Position numbers and translations under genes: made by a program. The notes under the pieces are model-generated. The model saw nothing but the letters and a program-made list of their open reading frames with translations. It did no database searches and was not told the origin of the DNA. A stretch of DNA of 64,000 nucleotides from assembly GCF_032854445.1 (NCBI RefSeq), contig NC_088298.1, positions 4,462,160 to 4,526,159 of the forward strand, read 5' to 3'. Numbering within the stretch: position 1 is the first letter of the stretch; each line of letters starts with the position of its first letter. Source of the DNA: Liolophura sinensis (lineage: Eukaryota; Mollusca; Polyplacophora; Chitonida; Chitonidae). Below, piece by piece: positions 32,791 to 44,825 of this stretch.

Positions 32791-34229
32791 ATACATGCCT
32801 TTAATTTCACTTGAATGTCCTTTCAGCCTGCGGTGTATCGGTTGTTTATGTGTCAAATACACATATATTTTTTCAAGATTATGTCAGACAACGCTTGGTT
32901 GTTTCATAACGGCGACCTGTCTCTCCACGCCTGAAAAAGCCCTAAAACCTAATTACGTCATCAGTTGTTCAGGCCCAGTTGTTGTGTTAGGGAAAGAGCC
33001 CTTCGCAGAATCGTTCCATCGCTTCGCACTATTGTGCCATCATTTCACAGTGTAGTTCCATGGTTTCGCAACATCGTTGGACGATGGGACGATAGTACGA
33101 TGACACAATGGTGGTCTTAAACGGCTTTCATAGTCCTTCGAGTTGACAATATGCAATTTGTCCCATAACAATACGCATGTTTCGAGATATGACGTTACAG
33201 AGTGACGTCCCTTTACGATATAACGTCGTCACTTTATGGCACGGAAGGGCCAATCTGGTAATTTTAACATGGGGTTGTATATAGAATATAGAGAACTAAT
33301 TGAAAGGATTACACTGATCTTCTGAATTGTGTCCAGCGGTAAATTTGCGTTCCCAATATTACACAAAAAATCATTGTCTGTCGATACTTTGATCTAAATA
33401 GGATCACTGCCATGTTAAAAGATAGGCAAGTAGCCCTACTGTGCCGTAAAGTGGTGACGTCATTTTGCAGCGGGACGTCATTCTGTTGTCGTAGTGGCGT
33501 AACTCGAAACCTGCGCATTAGCATGTAGCATGGTTTAAGCAGCTACCTTAAAGCAGATAACAAACAAAAATGGCGCCATCACATCCGGCCTTTTCTCAGA
33601 ATGTATTCGCGTAAATAAGCAATGATGTAACTATGAGTTTAGGGCTTTTGAGATTTAAACTTGAGGTTATTTTGTTAACTCCGTCTCAGACAAACTTCTC
33701 ATAGGACGAAAGTTGAGATCTTCTTTACGGACGCCCTCGTACAAAATAAACACACCGATAAACGCTGCAAAGGATGCTCGGTGGAAAGCACCGGGAAAAA
33801 AGGGTTTTGTGAGACGAGTCCAAACAAGCCTTCAGGGTAATCTCAAGAGGACAGATCTCTTTGTTTTGGCTCTCGGTCATGTGGCCAAGCCCTATCGTTC
33901 AGGAACCGGCGTAAAGGCATTTAGGCCTACGTTCATTGTCATCAACGACTTCACCAGTTGCTAGCCAGGAGAAAGTCGTCAACTTTGAGATGTGGGATTT
34001 TTCTAAAGGCCGTTTTTCCGCAGCCCTAGAACTCATTCTTGGATAATCTGGTTGTTTACTACACAGATTTTAACTCAGAGCTAGTCGAATCTTTTACTGG
34101 CCATGTCACGCAAAATTCGGTTCTGTATTTCACCTGAAATTCGGCCCAAAAGTGCACTTTTAGTAGCTTATAAATAATTTATAATTCTGCTAAAGCCATG
34201 ATGCTAAGGGACATGTAATCTAATGCTAC
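32791..34229. other. No gene recognised
   Basis: Contains short palindromic text around 33055-33115 (CATCGTTGG.CGATGG.ACGAT) but no supported gene. An 83-codon frame at 33713 has no recognisable features. Confidence 0.4.
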
Positions 34230-34580
34230 TTAAGCATTTACATGAACAGTTCGAATAAAACTCTAACCTAGGTAAATTGACAAGAGGCCGTATTTCACCG
34301 GTTAGGTATGACCATTTGCCAGCTATCACACTGTCGTTGCAGCTCTAGTTTTTCTCTCTATGCTGTACGTCTGTCACACTGTTTTGTCGCTGCTCTGTTT
34401 TTTCTCTCTATGCTGTACGTCTGTCACACTGTTGGCAATGCCATGGTTTTACACTCTATGCTGTACGTCTATCACTGTCGTCGTTACTCTGGTTTTTCTC
34501 TGTATGCTGTACGTCTATCACACTGTCGTCGTTGCTCTGGTTTTTCTCTCTATGCTGTACGTCTTTAATTATATTATAAA
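34230..34580 (+). repeat. Family C copy with an internal tandem expansion
   Basis: Starts like other copies (CATTTACATGAACAGTTCGA, GGTAAATTGACAAGAGGCCG, ACCATTTGCCAGCTATCACA). Then about five units of a 46-55-bp block (TTTTTCTCTCTATGCTGTAC, GTCTGTCACACTG, TCGTTGCTCTGG) appear where other copies have one. It ends TCTTTAATTATATT. Confidence 0.8.
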
Positions 34581-34779
34581 GATGATCAAATATTACTATT
34601 TGGTACTGAAGCTTCACTAACGTATGATCTAACTTTCCAAACAAACATGAACAGATCTATCAGAATCAGGTAAAAATGAGTAGCTTACAATCTTGAACGA
34701 AATTTGAGCTCAAATACAATAACCGTAAGCTAAGATAAACGTTACAACCATGGACTCACGTGTTACACTGAGATATTCG

Positions 34780-34960
34780 TACAGAACGCATCAATCATAA
34801 TGGACGGTCCAAGTCAACAAACATAAGACCGATTTTCAAACCAGCTTTCAATACAGCGTAATCACCAAAGAACAACAAAAGCAAATAAAATAAGAAATTA
34901 GAACAGTCATGTTCAGAGAAGCAGACAATAATACCAGAAAAGACACTAGATAAATTTAAT
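34780..34960 (+). repeat. Family D fragment
   Basis: AATCATAATGGACGGTCCAA, GTCAACA, AAGACCGATTTTCAAACC, then AGAACAGTCATGTTCAGAGA. It corresponds to the front part of the 21000 copy. Confidence 0.55.
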
Positions 34961-35389
34961 AAGTAATTTAATCGTAAGTGTAATCAATATCCAAATCACA
35001 TATGTTGTCATGGTTACTATCAACGTATCATATGATCACTATAAAATAAGGTCCTGATTGGTTGAAAATATAGGCCTCCTGGATGACACATTTGTCTTGA
35101 TCGCACTTGATGCACACAACATATACTGTGACTGCAGCTGTAGTAAAAGTTCACGTAAGCCATGCTTTGTCTTTATGGAACAGGTGCCAATAAAGACTTA
35201 ATAACATTCTGCTTCCTGAATGGCTGACGGATAGACTGACTGGTTGAGTTATTTACTGTTTCCATCTCTCACTGATGTATGCGATTCGTTACAGGTTTAA
35301 CTAACATATAGGGAAGACTGACTTATTGGGCTGACTGAGTGACAAACTGAACAAACGACTGCAAAATTGACCTCAGTGACTGGCTGACT
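34961..35389. other. Spacer, nothing recognised
   Basis: The right end grades into the GACTGAC-rich minisatellite. Confidence 0.4.
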
Positions 35390-36030
35390 GAATATAATTA
35401 CATTGGTGACTGACTGATTGACTAATATTGCTGACTGACAGACTGACATAACTGTCGACTAAAATCAGTCCTACCTGACTTATGGAGTAATATGCCGACT
35501 TACGGATTTACTGATATTGCCGACTCCCTCACATAGTGCCTAATATTGCCTATTGCCTAATATTGCCGACTGACTGATTGACTCATATTGCCCACTGACT
35601 GATTGACTAATATTGCAGACTGAATTATTGACTAATTTGCCGAGTAATGATTGATTGATATTGCCGACTGATTGATTGACTAATATTGCCGACTTACTGA
35701 CTAATAATGCCGAGTGACCGATTGACCAATATTGCCGACTGACTGATTGACTGATATTTCCGAATGGCTTATTGAGTACTATTGCCATCTGGGTTATTGA
35801 CTAATTCTGCCGAGTGAATTATTGACTAATATTGCTGAATGGCTTCTTGACTACTATTGTCGTCAGGGTTATTGACTAATATTTCGATTGGCTTATTGAC
35901 TAATATTTCGACTGGCTTATTGACTAATATTGCTGTCTGGCTTATTAACTAATATTGTTCATCGACTTACTGACTAATTTGCCGAGTGACTAATTGACTA
36001 AAATTACTGATGGGCTGGTTCACTAATATT
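35390..36030 (+). repeat. Minisatellite, 25-bp unit
   Basis: Diverged copies of ATTGCCGACTGACTGATTGA plus CTAAT, about twenty units, loosening at both ends. Noncoding. Confidence 0.88.
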
Positions 36031-36260
36031 GCTGCATAACAAATATAAGGTTGGTTGACTGACTGAACGAACGATTGATTTGCTGACGGATTATTTTCAA
36101 TATCGATTGGTAGATCTATGAAATGATCTTAATGATCTTAAAATGATGTTAATTTTCTTTTCTTTTTTTTTCTTTTTTGTGGGGAGGGAGGGGTGTGGTT
36201 TGTTTTTCTTTTTTTGTTGGAGAAATTCTACATTTGTGATGTTGGATACTTTCGTAACTT

Positions 36261-36504
36261 TTATCCTTGACAAATGTCAACGGTGAAGACTACACACTTT
36301 GGTGACATGAGGCCTTGTCTAACACTGGTAAAACACGGATCTGTAGCAAGGCCAGACGAGGACTCTATACAACCGCCAACCTGGTACAGGTTACAGATTT
36401 CAAGTCCACCGAGGTCCCGACCGGGGAATAGCATCACATCGTTACCTTGTTTTATAACCGGTGTGTAGGATGCGTCACGAACCAGATCCGTCCACACTGG
36501 GATC
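36261..36504 (-). CDS. Orphan terminal exon, unknown protein
   Basis: On the reverse strand a good acceptor (CTCCTTGTCTGCAG) leads into an open frame of 80 codons to a TAA at 36263-36261. It reads IPVWTDLVRDASYTPVIKQG, NDVMLFPGRDLGGLEICNLY, QVGGCIESSSGLATDPCFTS, VRQGLMSPKCVVFTVDICQG. Five cysteines in the last half suggest a secreted, disulphide-bonded end. Base composition is richer in G and C than the surroundings, as expected of coding DNA. I do not recognise the family and found no partner exon with confidence. Confidence 0.5.
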
Positions 36505-37289
36505 CTGCAGACAAGGAGCGTTGTGTCAGCCGAGTTTAAACACACACGAGTTAACCTGAACAGTCAATACCGATGTCAAAATATTACTTGAGAAATATGA
36601 GAGGGCTAGACTGAAGGGGTCTTGGTTTCACAGATAGAGAGTTTGGTTTAACAGAATGGTGCATGGGTTTTTCATATATAAAAGAAAGACTTAAAACTTT
36701 ACTTCGCCTCTTAATCTGTTACAGCTGTTTGATTTAGATGATTGATCTATTGGCTTTAATTTATATAAACAGACTTACTAAGATATTCCCTGTCTGATTT
36801 GTCGGTATCAGTTGACATGATTTGCCAAAAATTAGTTCTATTTTACGAAAAGTGACAAATTATACATGGGTGGAATCCAGCTTGTGTTATCGCTGACTGT
36901 TTCCCTTTCAAGTTTCAAATTCTCAAAAATGGCGGGAAAATCCAGCAGAGTTTTGTCTATTAACATATCCTGCTAACACGTGCGCTAATTGTGAAAGACA
37001 GAAGTGTCGGGTAAAGATCCAAAATCGTAAGAAGGCCCACTGTCATAAAAGTTTCAACAGATCCCATAAATCTGTTCAAAGTGTTTCATAGAAAGGTTAA
37101 TCTAACCCTTCAAAATATACTTAAACGTGTTAATGCCTTCCTACCCGATGAAAATATGTTCTGTTGCCTGATACCACGCTTTTTATCTATTTGTATCAAT
37201 GTTCGACACTAAACTTTATCTTCCTTAACCTCACCCATTTTCTCCTCTCCAAAATATATCTAGCACGATATATGAAGATGCTGACTGTT
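36505..37289. other. No gene recognised
   Basis: AT-rich. If the orphan exon is real, this is the intron before it. Confidence 0.4.
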
Positions 37290-37585
37290 TTCGCTGTGTG
37301 TGCTGGAAATAACAAGATTTTCGTTTTTGTTTTCGTTGTGTGCTTGAAATGGGAAGATTTTGGTTTTTGTTTTCGTTATGTGTACTGGAGATAAGAAGAT
37401 TTTGGCTTTTGTTTTCGTTATGTTTACTGGGAATAAGAAGATTTTGGTTTTTGTTTTCCTTGTGTGTACAGGAAATAAGAAGATTTTAGTTCTTGTTTTC
37501 GTTATGTGTGCTGGAAATAAGAAGTTTTGGCTTTTGTTTTTGTTGTGTGTGGTGGAAATAATAAATTTTGGCTTCTTGTTTAACT
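37290..37585 (+). repeat. Minisatellite, 42-bp unit, frame-preserving
   Basis: About seven copies of TGTTTTCGTTATGTGTACTG plus GAAATAAGAAGATTTTGGTTTT. Because 42 is a multiple of three, the forward frame repeats as 14 residues (GNKKILVFVFVMCT). There is no start context or flanking exon, so I treat it as noncoding. Confidence 0.88.
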
Positions 37586-37892
37586 AGAAGCTGAACAAAT
37601 CCCGTAAAATGACAATTTTTAGGCAGGTTCAAAATGAAATTTTAACGTACATATACAGTTGAAGTTCAACATTCGCGAACCAAAAAGTACGGTAGTATGG
37701 TAATTCGACCATGATGACGTTACTAGCGTTTTGTGACTCTGAGAGTTCTATTAATCATTTTAACTGTTCTGAAGTTTGTTTTCTAAGGTACCATGGAAAT
37801 ATGTACGTTTCAACACCTTGTCTCTACTTACTTTACTCGTCTTTAAAACGAGAGGGTAAATACAACATATTGACAATCACAAGATCAGTGAG

Positions 37893-38220
37893 TGCTTCGA
37901 ATTTAACGTCGTACTTGACAGTTTTATATGGCGACGAAGGAATCCTTAGAGTGCATGTAATGTGCCTCCTTGTTGCGGGACGGATTTCCACCGCTCCTTT
38001 ATCTACTTCTGCTTTACTGAGACAACTTACCGAAGGCAAGTAAGCCAACCCGCCCGCGCCGTTATACTGATATAGCTTGTCGTTGACTGTGCTCTTAATA
38101 TTGAATGCCAAGGAAGGAAGCTAGAAATTCCTCTCTTGGGTGTGACCCGATCCAGGATTGATCCTGGATATACAGGCCCCGAAGCGGACGCTCCATCAAC
38201 TGAGCCATCGGGGCCGGCCA
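37893..38220 (-). mobile_element. SINE family B, near full length
   Basis: From the tail: TTAACGTCGTACTTGACAGT, GGCGACGAAGGAATCCTTAG, TGCCTCCTTGTTGCGGGACG, AAGTAAGCCAACCCGCCCGC and GCCGTTATACTGATA. The reverse head reads CCGATGGCTCAGTTGATGGA (A box), but the B box region (GGATCAATCCTGGATCGGGT) is altered. Confidence 0.8.
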
Positions 38221-39936
38221 ATAACAAGACGAATTACATAACCAATTAATGCACCCACCAACGCCAATCCTTGTAGAGAAACTTACGTACAGAAATAAGG
38301 ATAGCTACATTCGAAAACTAGAAAAGTTTCGGAGATAAAATTTGATCAAATGCATTCAAGTATTTCAAAATGACTACAACATGTTCTAACAAGCAAAAGA
38401 ATTGGAGAATACTAGCATGTTCCAAAATCTTTTAGGCCCTGGTAAAAAAACTTAAAACAAATTTGATTAAATTTCGCCTGAAGATACCTTGCAGCTTGAA
38501 GACTGCCATGCGTTAATTTATCGAAATTGCTAAAAAAACAAAAAGAGTCAAACGGACGAACGTAAGTTTGGAAAAGCAGACATGCTCAGGGGACAGATAA
38601 CGAACAGCACAAACACATGATGGCTGTGGGAGACATGCGCGCATAATTAGGGAGGCACGAGTCTTCAATGAACCAGTACAAATTGGACATTCCACCCACA
38701 CAGGCGACAAAATCCAATTAACATTTCGATCCCGAAATCCAGAGATACTATCTGGGTAAATCACAAAAACAGATGTACCTCACCTATGCTTAACAACTGT
38801 TGTTAAATACAAGCATTATTTATAAATCCTGGAATGCTTTGTTAATGCTGGGGAACACTTATACGTGCACAGGCCACTCACAACAGATAAGGTCGATAAT
38901 AACTCCTTACGTCATCAATAATTCTCGACTATAACAGAGACATCACGTGTGAATGGACAATGGGCTGTATGTAATTATTGGACCAAAACTATCACAATTA
39001 ATAGCCTAATTACGTTAAGATTTCATGAAATTAAATCATTTATTATTGATACATCAATGAAATCGCAGTATTTCCTTCACTGATAAAAATGATATCTTCG
39101 CTAGTTAGATATCACTTTTGTTATGACATTTTGCTGTTACACTGCAGCGTTTAAAACTGTGAAAAAGTTTTGTGAGCGCAGACGTGAACGAAATTGCAGC
39201 GCGTAGGAACAGAATCAGAAATACGATGAAGAGGGCACATTGCTTATTTTTTTCTCGGATGCAACAGATAAATTGGTACGCCTTTATATACATGTAGAAA
39301 AAATGTCAGGATATAAATAATAAATAGAATATTGCACAGTGAAGGTTGAATACCATAAAATATCGTTCTCGTGAAAGGTAGGAATGATAACCATTTCTAT
39401 CTTTCACGTCTCGTGGATTATCATTTTCCTCCTCTCACTCGAACAATATTTATAGTAATCAGCCTTCACTGCGCAATATCCTCTATATAACTAAAATGAC
39501 TACGTGACCTACCGCAAAAAAATGGATATCGAACTTTCAACACACTTTTCACATCATCAAATCAAAGTAAATGTCCAAATGAAGCGTTTTCAACAGACCA
39601 CGCGAAGAAAGAAACTTGTAAGATCGGTCTCTTTTTCTTTCTTTTGTGTCTTCACATTTCGACGTGATGTTACAGCGATTACATCCGGGCTATTTTTGTT
39701 CTTTCTCACGATCATGCGTCATCCCGGAGACAAGGTCACGTGGACGTGGCACAAAATGTCGGCCAGTCTGTGTCAGTAGTCCCGTATATCGATATCATTG
39801 CTGAACAAACACTCACGCGGATACGAAAATGATGTTCTTGTATTACAAACATATAACTTACCCATGCTAATGCATGTTGTAGTTCAAATGTTTGAACCAG
39901 TATAATGGGCTGAGGCAGGGGGCGGGCTTACTTGCC
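38221..39936. other. No gene recognised
   Basis: Unique-looking. An 83-codon reverse frame at 38764-38513 has no recognisable domain. Near 39334-39360 and 39470-39480, GATATT/AATATC with CAGTGAAGG/CCTTCACTG suggests a weak inverted pair. Confidence 0.4.
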
Positions 39937-40090
39937 TTCGGTAAGCCAACTCAGTTAAGCATCACTAGATAAAAGGGAAGTGGAAAATCGTCCTGCAACA
40001 AGGAGGCACATTACATACACCCTAAGGATTCCTACGTCGTCACAATTGTTGAGTACGACGTTAAACCCCCAAGCATTCACTCACTCACTC
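39937..40090 (+). mobile_element. SINE family B, 3' fragment
   Basis: CCTTCGGTAAGCCAACTCAG, CCTGCAACAAGGAGGCACAT, TAAGGATTCCTACGTCGTCA, TTGAGTACGACGTTAAACCC and the tail (CACT)n. Confidence 0.85.
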
Positions 40091-40139
40091 AAATGTTTGA
40101 AAACTAAGTTTTACTAAATCTAATTTAATACAGACTTTC

Positions 40140-40385
40140 GCCCCAACCATCAATCAATAACGAAACATGAGAGTAAGAATTAAGATGGAATCGTGCAAAG
40201 AGAAGCCGTCAGCAGTTTTCAATAATGTTGGAAAGACTATGCGAATAAGTAAAATCAGTATTCAAATCGTGTACCATGCTAGTACATAAGTTGTCAAAAT
40301 ATTTTATATAATCAAAATACGTATCTCAGATGCGCTTAGATTTTAACGGTTCATAAATCCAACCTGTGAAGCTTAGCAGTAGTCG
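40140..40385 (+). repeat. Dispersed repeat family D copy
   Basis: GTCAGCAGTTTTCAATAATG, TTGGAAAGAC, AATCGTGTACCATGCTAGTA, AAATACGTATCTCAGATGCG. It matches the copy at 21000-21300 closely, including CGTGTACCATGCTAGTA. Confidence 0.8.
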
Positions 40386-40569
40386 ATAGCTGTAGCAGTG
40401 TGTCGTACCGGTAGTTTTGAAGACAGAGAGAATTTATGTCGTAAGCTCTGGCCACACACACTTCAAACATACAGATTTATGACAATCTGAACATCATAAT
40501 CACGGCACATTGGACAGGCTGCAAGAAATTTATGTATGTAAATATGTGTGTGTAGTTATATATGACTGA

Positions 40570-40885
40570 GTGAATCCTTGGGGTGAAACGCCGTACTTAC
40601 CAATTTTTCAGTCATATGACGACTAAGGAATCCTTAGAGCACATGTAATGTGTCTCCTTGTTGCAGGACGGATTCCCACTCCTCTTTTATTTAGTGCTGC
40701 CATCGAAGGCAAACAAGCCACCCCGCCCGAGCAATACTGATACGGGTCAACCAGTCGTTGCACTGGATCCCTTCATGCTGAATCCCAAGCGAGGAAGTTT
40801 TAAAAGTCTTAGGTGTGACTCGAACCCTGGATCTACCGCTCACGAAGCGGACGCTCTACCAACTGTGCTACTCTACAAACTGTGC
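40570..40885 (-). mobile_element. SINE family B, full length with tRNA-like head
   Basis: Tail side: CGCCGTACTTACCAATTTTT, CATATGACGACTAAGGAATC. Head side on the reverse strand: TAGCACAGTTGGTAGAGCGT (A box), CGCTTCGTGAGCGG (anticodon-arm-like) and CCAGGGTTCGAGTCACACC (B box). This is a complete internal RNA polymerase III promoter, which identifies family B as tRNA-derived. Confidence 0.88.
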
Positions 40886-40939
40886 GGACCAGTCGGTCTG
40901 TCTGTCTGTCTGTCTGTATGCATGTGTGGATATATGCAC

Positions 40940-41235
40940 GCTTGTGGTTTTATGTCGTATCTAATTGCTCAGCCATATGACGACGAGGAGTCATTGGGTG
41001 TGTGTACATATACTGTGTCTTCATGTGGTAGGGCGAGTCGGCGTTGCCAAAGTGATACCGCCACTGAAGCATCATGCCGAAGACACCAGATATGACACCT
41101 CACCCAGTTATATTATACTGACACCTGACCAATCGATCCTGTTTCGTTGCTCTAATCTCTTAATGTTGAGCACAAAGCGCGAGGCGCCAACAACTTCCAT
41201 TCTTGAGTCCTTGAATAACTCAACATGGCAAGAAA
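40940..41235 (-). mobile_element. SINE family B2 copy
   Basis: GTGGTTTTATGTCGTATCTA, CATATGACGACGAGGAGTCA, GTGTACATATACTGTGTCTT, CATCATGCCGAAGACACCAG, TTATATTATACTGACACCTG. Adjacent to the family B copy at 40570-40885 in the same orientation. Confidence 0.8.
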
Positions 41236-41239
41236 CCTT

Positions 41240-42095
41240 TCCACTAATCAAAGGAAGGATGTCGACAAATTTTTAGAGTTTTTAAAAACTAAAGCACCGT
41301 ATACCTGAGTGAATATCAAATATTTTTTCACTTTAATATTGGCGGAACGCACAAACGTGTCAGAAAACAGATTATTTCTACAGTTCTCTGTAATTGTTTA
41401 CACCCCTGACATTCAATTGGCACGATGATCTAATAATATATAAACAGATATGTCTTCGGTGCTCGGCGTAACATTTTTCACAGAAAAAATCACCCGTTTA
41501 CAAACTGAAGCAAACGTTTTTTGTAATGGCCGTCTTTCACATCCTCAAGGCCAAGAGGATGCTAGTCATATTTTCTAACAAGTACTGGCATCTATAATTT
41601 ATAATAACACATGTAGTCAAAACAGAGAAATATTTCACTAATCCTTTAAAATAATTTTATACTGCAGAGGTAAGGCTTGCGAGAAATTCAGCAAAATCAA
41701 AATTATATAAGACAGTATTCAATTTCATAGCTCTGAAAGCATGAACGTGAACATACATGCCAAACTCACCCAAAATAGTGTATGTTATGTGTTTACATAA
41801 ATACGCACGATATTCCTGGTAGATACATCTACGTGTGTATTCTTGTATAATTATTGTAAATATGAACAGCACCAAGCCTAAGTCTATCCCTGTTGAATTT
41901 GTGGATGTGTTTGTCGGAATTAGTTCTGTCTGAAATTACCTGTTTATGATGGAATGGTTTCTGTGAATTTAACAGAAATCTGAAATGATTCTGAGTGAAA
42001 TTGTATTTCTCTTCTTTTGTAGCAGGTTATTCTGTTAAATATAGGACACATATTTTTATTAGGTCAACATTTTGATTGCATTAGACTATAAGGAT
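41240..42095. other. No gene recognised
   Basis: AT-rich with no repeat or exon supported. Confidence 0.4.
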
Positions 42096-42099
42096 ATTA

Positions 42100-42435
42100 T
42101 GACGCAAGTAATGATGGTTACAGAAGGTCCGCATCGAAGTCGGGTCATACCGAAGACTTTAAAAAAACTGTTCTTGTTTCTGCCTCGCTTGGCGCTCAGC
42201 ACTGGGAAGCTAGAGCAAGGAAACACGATTGGTTGACCTGGTGTCAGTATACTGTGACTAAAAGGGGGTGTCATGTCTGTGTCTCGGCATGATACTTCAG
42301 TGACAGTATCACTTTGGTGGCGTGGATTCGCTCTGCCAAAGAAGACAAAAATATGTACACACACAACCTAATGTCTCCTCATCGTCTCATTATGACTGAA
42401 TAATTGTTAAGTACGACGTTAAACCCCAAGGATAC
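42100..42435 (+). mobile_element. SINE family B2 copy, forward
   Basis: GTCGGGTCATACCGAAGACT, CTGCCTCGCTTGGCGCTCAG, GTCTCGGCATGATACTTCAG, then TGACTGAATAATTGTTAAGT, ACGACGTTAAACCCCAAGG and a (CA)n tail. Confidence 0.82.
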
Positions 42436-43384
42436 AAATACACACACACACACACACATACATACATACTTTTTTCAATATCTCTCAGACAGCACACTTG
42501 CTGTTAAATTAACGGATTATGTTTTAGTGTATCAATCATGTTCACTATTTTGAATGTAGTTTCCGAAGTAAAATGTGTCATGTGTGGTGAAAACTGTTTC
42601 TCACCAAGTGAAAAAGCTCTACATTATGATGAAAACTATATTTTCTCAGTTAACCACCAAACTGTTAACGCGATAGTTTACTCATATTGTACCAGCATTA
42701 GACGTCAGCCATTTCGTAAGGCGGGGCATAACCTGGGTTCATCAAAATATCAACCGCTAAAAATGTCGAAATATGAAATATAAAACATATCATATTTACC
42801 TGAATACACGGAATCTTTCTAAAGCTTTTCAAGCTTCCGGCTAAGGTACAACGGATCCTCTTGCAATACACTAGCTTATGCGCACACTCAAATCCGGCAC
42901 GTGGTAAATTGTTATATAACGACTCGCAAGCATGCGCACTCTGAAACTGAACTCAAATTTGTAAGGTGTAAATGTTAGGTGTAAATTGACTTTCGGCTTG
43001 CTGGGGGGTGGGGGTAGGGTAGGGGTATAGGATCTGACTTTGTCAGAGACGTGAGGGTGCAATGTCACAGCTGAAGGAGAATTAAAACTTGGATGGAAAT
43101 GTCATGACCGCGTCTTCGGGAGGTAGGTACTGACAAAGAAAAGGACGTGCTCATTAAACACCAGGTATCTTACGTCAAGGATAATTCTTCGCGAACGACG
43201 CTAAGGTGTTTGAAAACATACGGTGCTAAGTCGGCGTAAACTGATCCAAAGGTTGGCAAGCTAGTTAACTGGTATCTTGAACTTGAGATGAACTTGCGGT
43301 GTCTCATAGACTATACTTAACATTACCTTATTCTGCTAGTGGCCGTATAATTTGTTCGTTGAATTAGATCACTAACTTGGATAT
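42436..43384. other. Unassigned; possible promoter and noncoding first exon on the reverse strand
   Basis: On the reverse strand CCGTGTATTCAG is followed by GTAAATATG, a fair donor, with AGCCGGAAGC just upstream of it. A noncoding first exon is possible but nothing confirms it. Confidence 0.25.
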
Positions 43385-43495
43385 ATCCAAGAATACTGAT
43401 TTCATTTATTCACCTAGAACGTTCCTAAGGTCTTTTCAAAGTCACTAAAAACTGTTGACTGCTTCTCTTTGCATTATTCCGTCATAATTTCGTGC
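43385..43495 (-). repeat. Family D fragment, reverse
   Basis: The reverse complement reads AAGCAGTCAACAGTTTTTAG, GAACGTTCTAGGTGAA, GAAATCAGTATTC, as in the copy at 21130-21210. Confidence 0.7.
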
Positions 43496-44660
43496 TTTGT
43501 ATACTTTCTTATTTATTTAGTGGTTTGTGTTAAACGTCGTTTGAGGAAGTGGCCATGCGATCATTGACCTCTGGTGTACGCATGTCTCTTTCGACGCATA
43601 GATTGATAGCATAAAGTTAGGACTACGCCTTACATACGGAGGGGTAGAAGGGAGGGTATCGTTTGACTTTGACAAAATTACTACTGTTTTTATTCAATGT
43701 GGCTGTTCAGCTGTTTTAAATTTGTTGTTACTATTGATAGGGAACAACAACAGGCCTATACCGAAACAAGTGGGCCATTTTGTAGATATTTGTATTTCCT
43801 TTTTTCCCCATCCCTTTCGCACTGAACGGTTTCCTTAAAAAAAAAACAGACAACAAATAATATGGCAAATTATTTCCTCCAAAGTTTCAGAATGTTGTGT
43901 GCAAAAAATGAAAAGACTGACGGAGACTGCGCTTGAAATCTGAACCTAAAACCTCATTGTCAGTTTGCACGAGCTGAACTGTAACATACGCATGCTATAC
44001 ACACGGACGGGCGGATTGTTCTTATAGCGGTAATGGAAACGCCTGTGGGTGTATACAACTAAAAGACATGGGCTAATGGCTTACGACCAAGTGAAACAAG
44101 CAGAGCAACGGATTATGTGTGTAAATGTCTCCGACGAAAACCTTGGCTGGCCAAGGCCAAAGGGTTTAGTGAAAAGCTGTTTGTGTTTCCCTTCACGCTG
44201 ATATTGTCACGGAAACTGAGCCCTTCATGACCAACACTGTAGTTAATATCTGTGTCTGATGACATACTAGTTCAGCAGAATGGAATTAGCCCAAAACATA
44301 CGTAGGCCTACCGTATTTCTCGTAAAAATTCGCATGAAGAAAATTCGCATGAAGGCAAATAAAGATCAAAAAACATTATTTTGGTGTTGAAACTAACAGT
44401 TGTCCTATAAGATATCAGCCTTCCCCAGCAAACTTCGACACATCTTCTCTAAGGTCAATAGAACTATTTAGGAAGACAAACTGAGTAGCTTAGTCCTGTT
44501 TGAAATTTTAAGTCAATTACAGGCCCACTTAATAGGCTTATGTAAGTTGGTTAGTGGGCGGGTGGTGCAGTTAGGTCGTGAAAAATAGTGCAACTTTAAG
44601 TTTGTGTATGTAGATTCTTGCACGTACAAGTAGGCCAATATCTTTAATTAATACGCTACT
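43496..44660. other. No gene recognised
   Basis: Contains the short dispersed fragment GTCTCTTTCGACGCATAG and otherwise unique AT-rich DNA. Confidence 0.4.
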
Positions 44661-44664
44661 TGTA

Positions 44665-44825
44665 ATTTGCTACTACTTAACCATTTACATAATCAGTTAG
44701 AATAAAAACCTAACTGAGGTAAAATGACATGAGGCCGGATTTCACAGGTTATGTGTGACCATTTGCCAGCTATAACACTGACGTCGCTGATCTGGTTCTA
44801 CTCTAGACGTCTTTTATTACATCCG
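44665..44825 (+). repeat. Dispersed repeat family C copy
   Basis: TTTGCTACTACTTAACCATT, CCTAACTGAGGTAAAATGAC, ATGAGGCCGGATTTCACAGG, GTGTGACCATTTGCCAGCTA, then GACGTCTTTTATTACAT. Confidence 0.8.

Noticed and set aside
33713-33964. 83-codon forward frame
   Set aside because: Basic composition looked like a ribosomal-type protein, but no motif or splice structure supports it.
38513-38764. Reverse frame of 83 codons with several Cys
   Set aside because: Considered as an upstream exon for the orphan exon at 36.3 kb, but the splice sites and phase could not be matched.
40829-40885. tRNA-like sequence with A and B boxes
   Set aside because: Its context shows it is the head of a SINE family B copy, not a free tRNA gene.
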